Part shown: positions 28,576 to 36,874 of the stretch, piece after piece
Numbering within the stretch: position 1 is the stretch's first letter
Layout: each line of letters begins with the position of its first letter
IMG/VR virus record: IMGVR_UViG_3300027972_000015
Coordinates: 1-53,725 of that record
Length of the DNA: 53,725 nucleotides
Reading direction: 5' to 3' (one strand)
Source: a virus
Made by a program: the position numbers and the translations under genes
Notes under the pieces: model-generated
What the model saw: only the letters and a program-made list of their open reading frames with translations
Database searches by the model: none
What the model was told of the DNA's origin: nothing

Positions 28576-30485
28576 TGGCAAACGTTCGCAACATCGACCC
28601 GATCGCGGCGGAGAACGAATTTCGGGCCGCCATGGTGGCCGCCGGGCTGGTCCCTCCTGACGGCCTGCGAACAGACGGCAAGCTGGAGCGCGTACGCGTC
28701 GACGGGAAGCGCGGCAAGAAAGACGGATGGTATGTGTACTTCTCCGACGGCCTGCCAGCTGGCGCGTACGGTGATTGGCACGACGGGCCGGATGGCTGGC
28801 AAAGCTGGTGCGCGGCCGACACCCACCTGCTCTCTGATGCCGAGATGCGCGATCACATCGAGCGCCTCAACCGCGCCCGGGCCGCGCGCCGCCAGGAGTC
28901 GGAGAGAATCCAGCATGAGGCCCAGGATTCCGCTGATGCGATATGGGACGCGTCCAAGCCTTGCGTGGGCCCTCACCCATACCTGGAACGAAAATGCGTC
29001 CAGGCGCACGGCCTACGCGTCCACAGCGATGGCCGGCTCGTGGTTCCCATCCGTGATGGCGAAGGCCAGATCTGGTCGGTCGAGTTCATCGCGGCGGACG
29101 GCGAGAAGCGATTCCTTCCTGGCGGGCGCAAGGGCGGCTGCTGGTTCGAGCTCGGGATGCCAGGCGACGTGCTTTGTGTGGCGGAGGGGTACGCCACCGC
29201 GGCGAGCATCCACGAGGCGACCGGGTATTTCGTGGCCGTGGCTTTCGACTGCGGAAACCTTGGCAAGGTCGCCAAGGCGCTTCGCGAGAAGCACCCGACA
29301 GCGAAGATCGTCATCTGCGCTGACGACGACCAGAAGACCAATGGCAACCCCGGGCTGACGGCAGCGCAGAAGGCGGCCAAGGATGCAAACGCGCTGGTCG
29401 CCGTCCCGTCGCAGCCAGGCGACTTCAACGACCAGGCCGTTGCCATGGGCGGTTGCAGCGTCGCGGAGACTGTGAACAAAGCGCTCGCCGCGGACACTGG
29501 CCCGATCGACGCGGCCGACCTGTTCCCGCTGGTGTACGCCGAACTCGAAGCGCGCAAGGACGGGCGTAGCAAAAGCTCTATTTCAACCGGAATCGGAAGC
29601 GTCGACAAGCTGAGCGGAGGACTTCGGAGAGGGTATCTGTCCGTCGTTGCCGGGCTTCCCGGATCTGGCAAGACAGCCGCTGCTCTTGGGATCATCGCGC
29701 ATAACGCGCAAGCTGGGATTCCATGCATGCTGTTTTCCATCGAGATGGACCGTATCGACATCGGCATGCGATTTGTGTCGCAGCGGTCGTGTGTTCCTGC
29801 TGCAACGTTGTTTTCTGAGAAAGCTCCGATGGACAAACAGCAGTGGGACCACGCCAGGAATGCCGCAGACGGGCTGTCAAAGGTTCTGCTCACCGTAGAC
29901 GACCGTACGGTTACGCTGTCCCAACTCGTCGAGCAATCTCACAAATGGTACGCCGACAAGGTGCGCGCAGCAGGGAAAGAGACGGGGATGATTGTCGTCG
30001 ACTACCTTGGCCTGATTCGTAGCGAGGCCGGGAGCGAGAACCGCAACCGCGAGGTAGCGGCGATGGCCCAGGGTCTGAAGCTGCTTGCCCGTACGCTGCG
30101 TGTTCCGCTGCTTCTGTGCGCGCAGCTCAACAGGCAGGCATCGGCGCGCGGCGCTGAGCCTGAGCTTCACGATTTGCGTGACTCTGGCGAAATCGAGGCC
30201 GCCGCAGACTTGGTGTTTTTCCCGTACCAGTGGCCACGATACGTGAACAAGGACGGCGAAACGGTCATGAAGCTTCCGACAGCTGAAGAGGAATCTCGCG
30301 GCGTAGTTGCCGTCGACAAATGGCTCGTGCGCAAGAACCGTAACGGCCCGAAGGGCGCTGCGGTGGTGAAGTGGAACGCAGAGATCATGCTGTACACAGG
30401 GCTTGGCCGCGACGAGTTCCAGGTTGACGACAGAACCGTGAGCGAAAGACGACAAGAGCGCCCGCGATGCGACTGCGATGATTGA
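28575..30485 (+). CDS. Primase-helicase (TOPRIM + DnaB-like RecA fold)
   Basis: ATG 28575 overlaps the initiator stop (TGATG). The 636-residue protein has a TOPRIM half: VLCVAEGYATAASIHEATG at residues about 199-217 with the catalytic Glu, and KIVICADDD (244-252) as the D-x-D pair. A linker leads to a DnaB-type helicase: Walker A GLPGSGKT at 360-367, GIPCMLFSIEM, Walker B GMIVVDYLGL at 471-480 and PLLLCAQLNR at 511-520. No N-terminal zinc-binding domain is evident. It should prime and unwind DNA at the phage fork. No phage DNA polymerase was recognised, so host polymerase may be used. Confidence 0.9.
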   Translation: MANVRNIDPIAAENEFRAAMVAAGLVPPDGLRTDGKLERVRVDGKRGKKDGWYVYFSDGLPAGAYGDWHDGPDGWQSWCAADTHLLSDAEMRDHIERLNRARAARRQESERIQHEAQDSADAIWDASKPCVGPHPYLERKCVQAHGLRVHSDGRLVVPIRDGEGQIWSVEFIAADGEKRFLPGGRKGGCWFELGMPGDVLCVAEGYATAASIHEATGYFVAVAFDCGNLGKVAKALREKHPTAKIVICADDDQKTNGNPGLTAAQKAAKDANALVAVPSQPGDFNDQAVAMGGCSVAETVNKALAADTGPIDAADLFPLVYAELEARKDGRSKSSISTGIGSVDKLSGGLRRGYLSVVAGLPGSGKTAAALGIIAHNAQAGIPCMLFSIEMDRIDIGMRFVSQRSCVPAATLFSEKAPMDKQQWDHARNAADGLSKVLLTVDDRTVTLSQLVEQSHKWYADKVRAAGKETGMIVVDYLGLIRSEAGSENRNREVAAMAQGLKLLARTLRVPLLLCAQLNRQASARGAEPELHDLRDSGEIEAAADLVFFPYQWPRYVNKDGETVMKLPTAEEESRGVVAVDKWLVRKNRNGPKGAAVVKWNAEIMLYTGLGRDEFQVDDRTVSERRQERPRCDCDD

Positions 30486-30504
30486 TCACCAGCGAAAGGA
30501 CCCC

Positions 30505-30846
30505 ATGAGCAAGACCGAAGGATTCACATTCAGCGGCACCGGAACACTCTCCCGAATCGACCGCTTCACCTCGAAGGCCGGCAAGGAGATCATCACGCTG
30601 ATCTTCGAGCAGGGAGGGCAGTGGCCTCAAACTGTCCCTGTCAAAGTTTTTGGCCGTCTGGTCGCCACGGTCTCCGACTTGAAGCAAGGCGACGTCGTCA
30701 CGGTGACCGGCAAGCTCGGTGGCCGGGACTTCAACGGGCGCGTCTACGGCGACTCGATCGCCGAGACAATCGAGCCGGTCAGCTCGCAGCCGGCGGGAAA
30801 GGACGCGCCGCCGGTGGACGATGATCCTGGATCTTTCCCGTTCTAG
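30505..30846 (+). CDS. SSB-like OB-fold protein (DUF3127 type)
   Basis: The 113-residue product has an OB-fold core (GTGTLSRIDRFTSKAGKEII, VPVKVFGRLVATVSDLKQGD and VTVTGKLGGRDFNGRVYGDS) matching DUF3127-like single-strand-binding proteins. The C-terminus DDDPGSFPF is acidic and ends in Pro-Phe like the SSB tail that recruits partners. GAAAGGA precedes ATG 30505. It serves the nearby primase-helicase and the Sak4-like recombinase. Confidence 0.8.
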   Translation: MSKTEGFTFSGTGTLSRIDRFTSKAGKEIITLIFEQGGQWPQTVPVKVFGRLVATVSDLKQGDVVTVTGKLGGRDFNGRVYGDSIAETIEPVSSQPAGKDAPPVDDDPGSFPF

Positions 30847-30867
30847 TCACCAACGAAAGGCAACGAC

Positions 30868-31062
30868 ATGACCACGCCAGAAATCACCTACCGAATCGAG
30901 TGCCGGCTACGCGGCTGCGTCGAATGGGAGGAATACGACACCGACGTTACCGACCCTGATGTGTCGCTGGCGCGAGCGATTGGAGGGGAGTCGAACTACC
31001 CGAACAACGCGGACATCGTCGAGTGGCATCTGGCGCGCAAGATGAAGCGGAGGAAGCCATGA
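30868..31062 (+). CDS. Small hypothetical protein
   Basis: The 64-residue product (acidic first half, basic end KMKRRKP) follows GAAAGG and overlaps the next ATG. No family is recognised. Confidence 0.5.
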   Translation: MTTPEITYRIECRLRGCVEWEEYDTDVTDPDVSLARAIGGESNYPNNADIVEWHLARKMKRRKP

Positions 31063-31424
31063 TGACGAAGGAACAACTCCACATCCTGCAACATTCGCTC
31101 GGAGTCGACGCTTATGGGCGAGGAGAGCAGTACCGCAACCACTACGTTGCCGAGCCGTTCGCCGACATGGACGAACTCGTATCCGCTGGACTTATGCGCG
31201 ACTGCGGGGAAGGCAAACCGGGATTCATCGGCTCCGGAATGCACACGTACCAGGTGACGGAGGCCGGGAAGCTGGCGATGCGCGAGAACAGCCCTCCGCC
31301 ACCTCGGCTCACGCGTGCGCAGCGCAGATACCGAGAATTCCTGTCTGCCGACTGCGGGATGACATTCGGCGAATGGTTGAAACAGATTCCGCTGATGCGC
31401 AAGGAAGGTTGGCCTGTCACATGA
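31059..31424 (+). CDS. Winged-helix-like phage protein
   Basis: The 121-residue product from ATG 31059 has a TKEQLHILQHSLGVD helix, a FADMDELVSAGLMRDC helix and a YQVTEAGKLAMREN strand-turn, the order of a winged-helix domain (helix, recognition helix, wing ending in Val-Thr-Glu-Ala-Gly). Similar small proteins are widespread in phages without a known role. The C-terminal part has a second helical segment. It overlaps the lytic gene by ATGA. Confidence 0.6.
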   Translation: MMTKEQLHILQHSLGVDAYGRGEQYRNHYVAEPFADMDELVSAGLMRDCGEGKPGFIGSGMHTYQVTEAGKLAMRENSPPPPRLTRAQRRYREFLSADCGMTFGEWLKQIPLMRKEGWPVT

Positions 31425-31912
31425 AACTCCTGCTGCTCATCCTCGCGCTCGCGTGGGCCGGCCTGCTGATCTGCGTTCCGGCTCGACCTGGCAACGCGGC
31501 CACGACGACCGAGAAGGCGCTGACCGCGCTGTGCCCTGGGAAGGAGCACCTTGCGCCTCACGTTGACGCGGCGGCAAGACGGTACCTTCTGCCGCGGGTG
31601 CTGCTCGTCGCGGTCATGCGGGTGGAGAGCCACTGTCGTATGGAAGCGGTCGGCGCCGCCAAGGAACGATGCGCGTTTCAGGTTCGAGGTGTGGCCCGCA
31701 ACGGACGCAGCGACGTAGAGCTGGCCGACCCGGCGACGTGCATCGACACCGGGGCTCGCTGGCTTTCGCTCATGGTGACATGGGCTGGCGGGCTCGGGGA
31801 AGGAATCGGGGCGTACAACACCGGGAAGCTCGGGAACGGCAGAGGAAAGTACGCGCGAAAGGTCCTCGCCATGGTGGCGCGGGCCTGTCGCGCGATTGAG
31901 AGGAAGGGCTGA
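31421..31912 (+). CDS. Secreted lytic transglycosylase (SLT-like)
   Basis: The 163-residue product starts with a signal peptide or signal-anchor (KLLLLILALAWAGLLICV). The catalytic part has LLVAVMRVESHC with candidate Glu 69, AKERCAFQVRG in place of the usual GxMQ segment, and GIGAYNTG, the AYN motif of goose-type/SLT transglycosylases. It should cleave peptidoglycan from the periplasmic side; export by the host Sec path would explain the absence of need for a holin. It lies far from the lysis-like cluster, in the post-replication block. Confidence 0.75.
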   Translation: MKLLLLILALAWAGLLICVPARPGNAATTTEKALTALCPGKEHLAPHVDAAARRYLLPRVLLVAVMRVESHCRMEAVGAAKERCAFQVRGVARNGRSDVELADPATCIDTGARWLSLMVTWAGGLGEGIGAYNTGKLGNGRGKYARKVLAMVARACRAIERKG

Positions 31913-31915
31913 AGG

Positions 31916-32161
31916 ATGATGAAAACGATCAATTGGCTACCAATCGAGACCGCACCGAAGGACCGCGACGTGTTGCTGTACTTGGGCAGCGGCCAGTGCT
32001 CGGTTGGCAAGTTCGACCACGACGGATTCGCCCGACGTCCTCGCCCGTACTGGTCGACAGAGCGAGGGTGGTTGTTCGGCAAGCTATGGCAGCGCGAGAA
32101 TCAGCCCACCCACTGGGCGGAGTTGACACGCCCCGAGACGGGCGTTGAGGCCGCGCCGTGA
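31916..32161 (+). CDS. DUF551 protein
   Basis: The 81-residue product shows the DUF551 (PF04448) pattern: INWLPIETAPKDRDVLLYL at the start and PTHWAEL near the end. This short domain is common in phage and prophage genomes and has no established function. ATG 31919 is an alternative start. It overlaps the next ATG by one base. Confidence 0.75.
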   Translation: MMKTINWLPIETAPKDRDVLLYLGSGQCSVGKFDHDGFARRPRPYWSTERGWLFGKLWQRENQPTHWAELTRPETGVEAAP

Positions 32162-32364
32162 TGGACCCGTCGAAGATCTGTCCAGCGTGCGGCAACGACA
32201 AGCTGGCCGAGCGCGACCTGTGCGCGTCCTGCCAGGTCGGCCACGACTACGCCATCCGAGGCGTTGTCGCGTACCTGCAAGACCGAGGGATGACCCTGTC
32301 CGAGACGGCAATCGATGCCGGCGAATCGTTCGGGCACCACGAGACGAAAGTGAGGAAGCCATGA
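32161..32364 (+). CDS. Small zinc-ribbon protein
   Basis: ATG 32161 (GTG 32158 is an alternative) starts a 67-residue protein with CPACGNDK and CASCQ, a four-Cys zinc site, followed by a helical domain. No further family is recognised. Confidence 0.55.
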   Translation: MDPSKICPACGNDKLAERDLCASCQVGHDYAIRGVVAYLQDRGMTLSETAIDAGESFGHHETKVRKP

Positions 32365-32558
32365 GCCGCGACACCGTGATCGAAATCGTGCTGACCCCAG
32401 TACAACTCGCGACGTGTGCCATCGCCGCCGCGATCGCCGTGCCGGTGCTGCTCGCCGACCGTGCGCTGACAGCGGCGGGCGTTCGGTGGCAGGAGCGCGC
32501 GGTTGACGTCGTCGGCGACGTCGTGTCCGGGCTCGCCGAGTGGAGGTGGCGGACATGA
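32361..32558 (+). CDS. Small membrane protein
   Basis: The 65-residue product has one hydrophobic helix at about residues 9-31 (TPVQLATCAIAAAIAVPVLL) and an amphipathic, basic end. It overlaps neighbours by four bases. Function unknown. Confidence 0.5.
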   Translation: MSRDTVIEIVLTPVQLATCAIAAAIAVPVLLADRALTAAGVRWQERAVDVVGDVVSGLAEWRWRT

Positions 32559-32767
32559 TGACAACGCAGGACCTCGACGATCTGGCGGGCAAGGTCGAGC
32601 GAGGTGATGCTGTCGTCCTATCGAAGGACGTCATGCGCGAGCTGCTGGCGCGCGCGAAGGCGTGGGAGCGGATTCTTCAGAGTCACGCAGACCGCGGCGG
32701 AGAATGCGCGGTCAGGGACGAGATCGCAGAGTGGGACGCCATGGCCGAGAATGGGTTTCCGCCATGA
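32555..32767 (+). CDS. Small helical protein
   Basis: The 70-residue product from ATG 32555 (or 32558) is acidic and helical (DVMRELLARAKAWERILQ). Many phages carry similar short proteins. It overlaps both neighbours by ATGA. Confidence 0.5.
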   Translation: MMTTQDLDDLAGKVERGDAVVLSKDVMRELLARAKAWERILQSHADRGGECAVRDEIAEWDAMAENGFPP

Positions 32768-32988
32768 TGTCGCCGGCCTACTACCGCCGATTCATCCGTG
32801 AGTGGTGCGGCGGCGTCGAGGATGATTGCGCGATCTACGTGACCACGGGCAAGCGGTGCCCGCACGTGGAGAGCGGAGCCGTCGAGGTGGGCGAGGAGTG
32901 GCTCAAGCACCAAGCGATTCCGAGAGAGGCGATCGAAACGAAACCGAGGGTCAACAGCATCATCGAGGGCGCCAAGGGTGCTGCGTAA
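32764..32988 (+). CDS. Small hypothetical protein
   Basis: The 74-residue product from ATG 32764 is alpha/beta with three Cys in its first 32 residues, including CPHV. It is the last gene before the DUF5131 gene, separated by 38 bases. No family is recognised. Confidence 0.5.
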   Translation: MMSPAYYRRFIREWCGGVEDDCAIYVTTGKRCPHVESGAVEVGEEWLKHQAIPREAIETKPRVNSIIEGAKGAA

Positions 32989-33026
32989 TTCGCCCCGGCC
33001 GGCGCAAGTACCATAGTGAGGCAACG

Positions 33027-34139
33027 ATGAACCGATCAAGCAATTCCTGGCTCGTGAATCCCGACGGGACACAGGGCTACTCGTGGAACCCGATTTTGGG
33101 CTGCTCGCCTGCGCACGTCGGGTGCAAGTTCTGCTACGCCGCCCGGCTCGCGTCCACGAGGCTTGCTCACCTGCCGGAGTACGGGGGCCTGACGAAGCGC
33201 TGCCCGTGCCCAGCGAAGCACGAACCGGCGTGGACCGGTGAAGTCCGCTTCTTTCCCGAGCGCCTGGCCGAGCCACTGCGGCGCCGCAAGCCCAGCAGCA
33301 TCTTCCCCGTGGACATGGGCGACCTGTTCCACGAGAAGGTCACCAACGAGCAGATCGCGGCCGTGTTCGGCGTGATGGCGGCGACGCCCCAGCACCGCTA
33401 CTTCGTGCTGACCAAGCGGGCCCGGCGCATGCGGGAGTGGTTCGCGTGGGTGGACGGGCAGCGCGACTGCGGCAGCGGGCGCTGGCAGTTTCAGGCGGAA
33501 GCCTGCCGAGGATTCGCCATCGACTTGCTGCCAGGAGAATCGCCTCTCAAGGGATACGATAGGCGCTGGCCTCTCCCCAACATCTCCCTCCTAGTCAGTG
33601 TGAGCGACCAGCGCACGGCCGACGAGCTGATACCCGAGCTGCTGCAGACCCAGGCGGCGATGCGGGGGGTAAGCCTAGAACCGATGGTTGGGCCGGTTGA
33701 CCTAACCCGCATGGTGCTCGTCGAGCCAAGGCCTCCGCACGGGCCTGGCGTGTACCTGAACGCGCTCACGGGACTGGTGTCAGGGCCGGACGACGTTCTG
33801 CCCAAGCTCGACTGGGTCATTGTGGGCGGCGAGAGCGGAAGCAACGCGCGCCCCTGCCACGTCGAGTGGATTCGCTCGGTCGTGCGCCAGTGCGCGGAGG
33901 CCAAGGTTCAGTGCTGGGTTAAGCAGTATGGGAGCAACGCCATCGGAGACGGATACGACCTGGGCGACGAGACCGTGCGCGAGCTGGACGCCGCCGGCTG
34001 CGACATTCTCGACACCTACGCGCCCGACATGCTCGGCGCGGCCCCGAAGAGCCGGCTGCCGATGCGGTCGCGGGCCGGCGCGAACCCGAGTGAGTGGCAC
34101 CCGTCGTTGCGCGTCCGCCAGCGGCCGGTGGGGTGGTGA
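33027..34139 (+). CDS. DUF5131 (phage Gp37/Gp68-like) radical-SAM-type protein
   Basis: The 370-residue product has WNPILGCSPAHVGCKFCYA near its start, three Cys as C-x6-C-x2-C, the diagnostic opening of DUF5131 (PF07505), a radical-SAM-like iron-sulfur family. Other family elements follow: IFPVDMGDLFHE, FVLTKRARRM, VSVSDQRTADE, GVSLEPMVGPVDL, WVIVGGESGSNARP and CWVKQYG. These enzymes occur in many phages; the reaction is not established. A GAGGCAACG stretch precedes ATG 33027. Confidence 0.85.
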   Translation: MNRSSNSWLVNPDGTQGYSWNPILGCSPAHVGCKFCYAARLASTRLAHLPEYGGLTKRCPCPAKHEPAWTGEVRFFPERLAEPLRRRKPSSIFPVDMGDLFHEKVTNEQIAAVFGVMAATPQHRYFVLTKRARRMREWFAWVDGQRDCGSGRWQFQAEACRGFAIDLLPGESPLKGYDRRWPLPNISLLVSVSDQRTADELIPELLQTQAAMRGVSLEPMVGPVDLTRMVLVEPRPPHGPGVYLNALTGLVSGPDDVLPKLDWVIVGGESGSNARPCHVEWIRSVVRQCAEAKVQCWVKQYGSNAIGDGYDLGDETVRELDAAGCDILDTYAPDMLGAAPKSRLPMRSRAGANPSEWHPSLRVRQRPVGW

Positions 34140-34141
34140 CC

Positions 34142-34399
34142 ATGACGAAGGCCGACCGCGAGGCGCTGCGGAAGCGCATGGTGGACAAGGGATGGGCGCG
34201 CGTGGAGTCGTTCGACAACCTGCTCGGGCTCATCGTTCGCGAGAGCGACCGCGCCGTCCGCCGCGAGCGGGCGCGCACGGTGCCCACAACGGTAACAGGC
34301 AGGTGGGTGGACCAGAAGTGGATTCCGGCTGTCGTCGGGCGGCGCAAGCATGGCTACTGGCTGATGACGGTGCAGACGAGGAAAGGAAAGCGAGCATGA
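34142..34399 (+). CDS. Small basic protein
   Basis: The 85-residue product is strongly basic (Arg/Lys-rich helices, then WVDQKWIPAVVGRRKHGYWL). It follows DUF5131 by two bases and overlaps the next ATG. No family is recognised. Confidence 0.5.
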   Translation: MTKADREALRKRMVDKGWARVESFDNLLGLIVRESDRAVRRERARTVPTTVTGRWVDQKWIPAVVGRRKHGYWLMTVQTRKGKRA

Positions 34400-34632
34400 C
34401 CGACGAGACGAAGATCGAGGCGATGAGTGATGAGGAGCTGGCCGAGAAGCTCGACGTGTTCTTGGACGGCTGTTACGACTTCGCGCACGCGCCCTGGGAG
34501 GAGAAGCCTCCAGGAAGTCGACACGCAGCCATGCGCCGACTGGAGCTTGTGCGCGAGATGCTCGGCCCGCCCGAAGGCGGAAGCGCACACCGTCGCGACC
34601 CTACGCGCGGCCCTGCGCAAGAGCGAGGCTGA
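34396..34632 (+). CDS. Small helical protein, possibly frameshifted at its end
   Basis: The 78-residue product from ATG 34396 is natural-looking through about residue 57 (MSDEELAEKLDVFLDGCYDF and onwards). It then becomes Gly/Arg/Pro-rich, as expected for out-of-frame sequence. At the same point the +1 frame becomes convincing coding sequence and runs to 34855. Either two genes overlap here or a +1 shift near 34560-34580 joins them into one protein of about 150 residues. Confidence 0.5.
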   Translation: MTDETKIEAMSDEELAEKLDVFLDGCYDFAHAPWEEKPPGSRHAAMRRLELVREMLGPPEGGSAHRRDPTRGPAQERG

Positions 34633-34855
34633 GCGGCTCGCGGCGCTCGGGCAGGTCGAGGACTTGCGGGAGAAGCTGGCCGCCCCCGCGCTGGCCGACG
34701 AAGAGAAGTACGCGCGCATCGGCCGCATGGTCGTCCAGCTCGTGAAGGACTACGACCTGAACAGGCTGGTTGTGCAACTGCCACACCCGTCGCCGATGTG
34801 CCCGTGCGCGGAATGCCAGGGGCGTTTTGACAACCTAGGGAAGGGAAAGCCATGA
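34547..34855 (+). CDS. Helical protein lacking a good start (frameshift partner)
   Basis: The frame carries a long helix (ATLRAALRKSEAERLAALGQ) and a Cys pair near the end (CPCAEC). No ATG or GTG is available after the upstream gene degenerates; TTG 34547 is the only nearby candidate and has no usable ribosome site. Fusion to the preceding gene by +1 frameshift, programmed or a sequence error, is plausible. The end overlaps the next ATG. Confidence 0.5.
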   Translation: MCARCSARPKAEAHTVATLRAALRKSEAERLAALGQVEDLREKLAAPALADEEKYARIGRMVVQLVKDYDLNRLVVQLPHPSPMCPCAECQGRFDNLGKGKP

Positions 34856-36408
34856 ACGCCAAGATAGAGTCCCCCGCGCTTGCCGTCGAGCCGCTGAGCG
34901 TAGCCGAGATCGCGCAGATTGCCACCGAGGCGCGTAGAGTAGGCACGTGCACGGCAGAGGGGATTGGATTGTGCGTCGCCGAACGCCAGCGAGCGAAGGT
35001 CCGCCCCGCGCCGCTGCCGACGGTTGATTCGCTGGCGAAGGTGCTCCTGCCAATCATCACGTCGGCACCATCTGGTGAGACGTGCGCGGTAGAGTGCGCC
35101 CGCGCCGTCCTCGCCCACCTCGGCGCGCAGCCGGCGGCAAGCGAAGGCTATGACTGGGCCGAACGGGCGGCGCTGCTCGGGGCGCAGGTTGCGCGCCTGA
35201 CCCGCGAGAATTCCGAGCTTGCGGAGCGAGCCGCAGAGGCGCAGCTTCGCTTCCGCACCGAGGAGAGCCGGCACGCTGAGACACGAGAGCGCCTGACCCG
35301 CGAGCGTGACGAGGTGGCACACATGGTGGTTCATCATGAGAAGCGCAAGCAACTTGAGTTCGGATTACGCGAGCTTGGCATCGGGAGGCGCGGCTCCCCG
35401 GAAGACGACGCTCTGACCACGATCCGCGAGCAGCGCGCGAAGCTCGACGAGCAGGCTCGGACGTTGAGCGAGCAGGCGGCCGAGATCGCGCGGCTCAAGG
35501 ATGCCCCGCGGTTTGTCAAGGATGCCCCGCGGTTTGTCGGTTCGGCTGAACTCGCGGCCGCCAGAAGTGAGTCCGTCCCGCAAGCGCCGCCCGCCGAGGC
35601 GTGCTCCAACTGCGACGGCCGAGGCGAGGTCGCCATCGATCGCGTCGGCGACGGGCCGGAGGGCAGGCAGGCGCAGTGCCCGAAGTGCAAGCCCGCCGAG
35701 GCGCCGATGCCGAGGCTGGAGAGCGAGACCCGCAACTGGGCGATGGACGAAGACCCGTGTGGAGAGGCGGGGAAGACTGTCGCTGACATGATCTTGCGGG
35801 CCGCCAGCGCCGACATGGCCGACGCCGTGAAGGCTGCCGTAGAGACGTGCGCCAAAGGGTTCGCGGTGCTGCGGGAGCGTGACACGCTGGAGATCAAGCA
35901 GATGCGCGAGGTCATCGTCTGGCGCGAAGCGGATCGGGAGGCGGACGCGAGACGGATTGCCAAGTTGGAGCAGGAACTTGAGGCTGCGCTGACGGCTGCC
36001 GATAGGAACGGCGAGGCGCGCGACGCCGCCCGCCGCCAGGCCGAGGAGAACGCGCAGGAATGCGAGAGACTGCGTGGAGCGCTATCCGAGGCAAAGTACG
36101 ACCGCGACAACGCAGCCAAGCTGGCCGAGGAGTCGAGCAAGCGCATCGTGGAGCTCGAGGAGAGCTACTCGGCCGCGAAGGAGTCTATCAATGGGCTGCG
36201 CGAGGCGCGCGACAACTGGCATCGCCAGGCCGAGGAGAACGCGCAGGCCGCGCGGGAACTGGCCGAGCTGCGGAAGCTGGCGCCCAGGTTCATTCTCGGT
36301 CTGCGTGCTGAGGGCGAGCGATCTGACTACGAAAGAATCCAGTCGCTTCTCGACCAGCCGGAGGTGAAGCCGGGCGACGCTGAACAGAAGAACGAAGGAG
36401 GAAAGTGA
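34852..36408 (+). CDS. Large coiled-coil protein with central zinc knuckle
   Basis: This 518-residue protein is mostly coiled coil (about residues 110-215 and 320-490; Ala, Glu, Arg and Leu heptads). A zinc knuckle, CSNCDGRG with CPKCK, interrupts it at about residues 250-282. A perfect 21-base tandem duplication adds two KDAPRFV copies before the knuckle, and the RQAEENAQ heptad occurs twice. It resembles SMC/Rad50-style rods without ATPase heads, so it may be a scaffold or decoy. It is followed by two related smaller genes at 37568 and 37975. Confidence 0.65.
   Translation: MNAKIESPALAVEPLSVAEIAQIATEARRVGTCTAEGIGLCVAERQRAKVRPAPLPTVDSLAKVLLPIITSAPSGETCAVECARAVLAHLGAQPAASEGYDWAERAALLGAQVARLTRENSELAERAAEAQLRFRTEESRHAETRERLTRERDEVAHMVVHHEKRKQLEFGLRELGIGRRGSPEDDALTTIREQRAKLDEQARTLSEQAAEIARLKDAPRFVKDAPRFVGSAELAAARSESVPQAPPAEACSNCDGRGEVAIDRVGDGPEGRQAQCPKCKPAEAPMPRLESETRNWAMDEDPCGEAGKTVADMILRAASADMADAVKAAVETCAKGFAVLRERDTLEIKQMREVIVWREADREADARRIAKLEQELEAALTAADRNGEARDAARRQAEENAQECERLRGALSEAKYDRDNAAKLAEESSKRIVELEESYSAAKESINGLREARDNWHRQAEENAQAARELAELRKLAPRFILGLRAEGERSDYERIQSLLDQPEVKPGDAEQKNEGGK
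35497..35538 (+). repeat. 21-bp perfect tandem duplication, in frame
   Basis: Bases 35497-35517 and 35518-35538 are identical, giving two KDAPRFV heptapeptides in the coiled-coil protein. A further 25-base identity occurs between 36034-36058 and 36223-36247 in the same gene. Confidence 0.85.
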
Positions 36409-36614
36409 TGCTCGAACGAATGCTGAACGCGTGGACGATCCGAGGCTGGTCCGTGGTCGCCGTGGCGATGGTGCTGGCGCTCATCGCCGTCGCCGTGTCC
36501 GTGATCACCGGCGTGGTGCTCGGGGCATCGTGGGCCATCAACAACCAACCGCTCGCGCTGGCGGCGCCTGTCTCTGCCTTCGCAGCGTGGAAGATCTGGA
36601 GGGCCTTCGAGTGA
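36408..36614 (+). CDS. Small two-span membrane protein
   Basis: ATG 36408 overlaps the coiled-coil stop (TGATG). The 68-residue product has hydrophobic helices at about residues 15-40 and 46-62. It could anchor its neighbours at the membrane. Function unknown. Confidence 0.55.
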   Translation: MLERMLNAWTIRGWSVVAVAMVLALIAVAVSVITGVVLGASWAINNQPLALAAPVSAFAAWKIWRAFE

Positions 36615-36874
36615 CGGCGACGTTGCACGTATACAGGAACGGCGCCACAGACTGGTTCGTGGCCGAGTCTGCCGAAGAGGCTCACGCCATGGGACTGGAA
36701 CTCGGCGCGCTCGTTGGCGCCGATGAAGAATACGCTGACGAGGTGTACGTTCAGTGCGCCGACGATTCGTTTCTGAAGATCGATAGCGAGAACGGCCCTG
36801 GAGTCGAGGCAAAGACGTGCGCCGAGTGGGCGGCATCCAGCGGCAAGGGATTCCTTTGCACGGAGAACTACTGA
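36611..36874 (+). CDS. Small acidic protein
   Basis: GTG 36611 overlaps the previous stop. The 87-residue product is acidic and opens TATLHVYRNGATDWFVAESA, a strand-helix start like small phage regulators. No family is recognised. Confidence 0.5.
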   Translation: MTATLHVYRNGATDWFVAESAEEAHAMGLELGALVGADEEYADEVYVQCADDSFLKIDSENGPGVEAKTCAEWAASSGKGFLCTENY

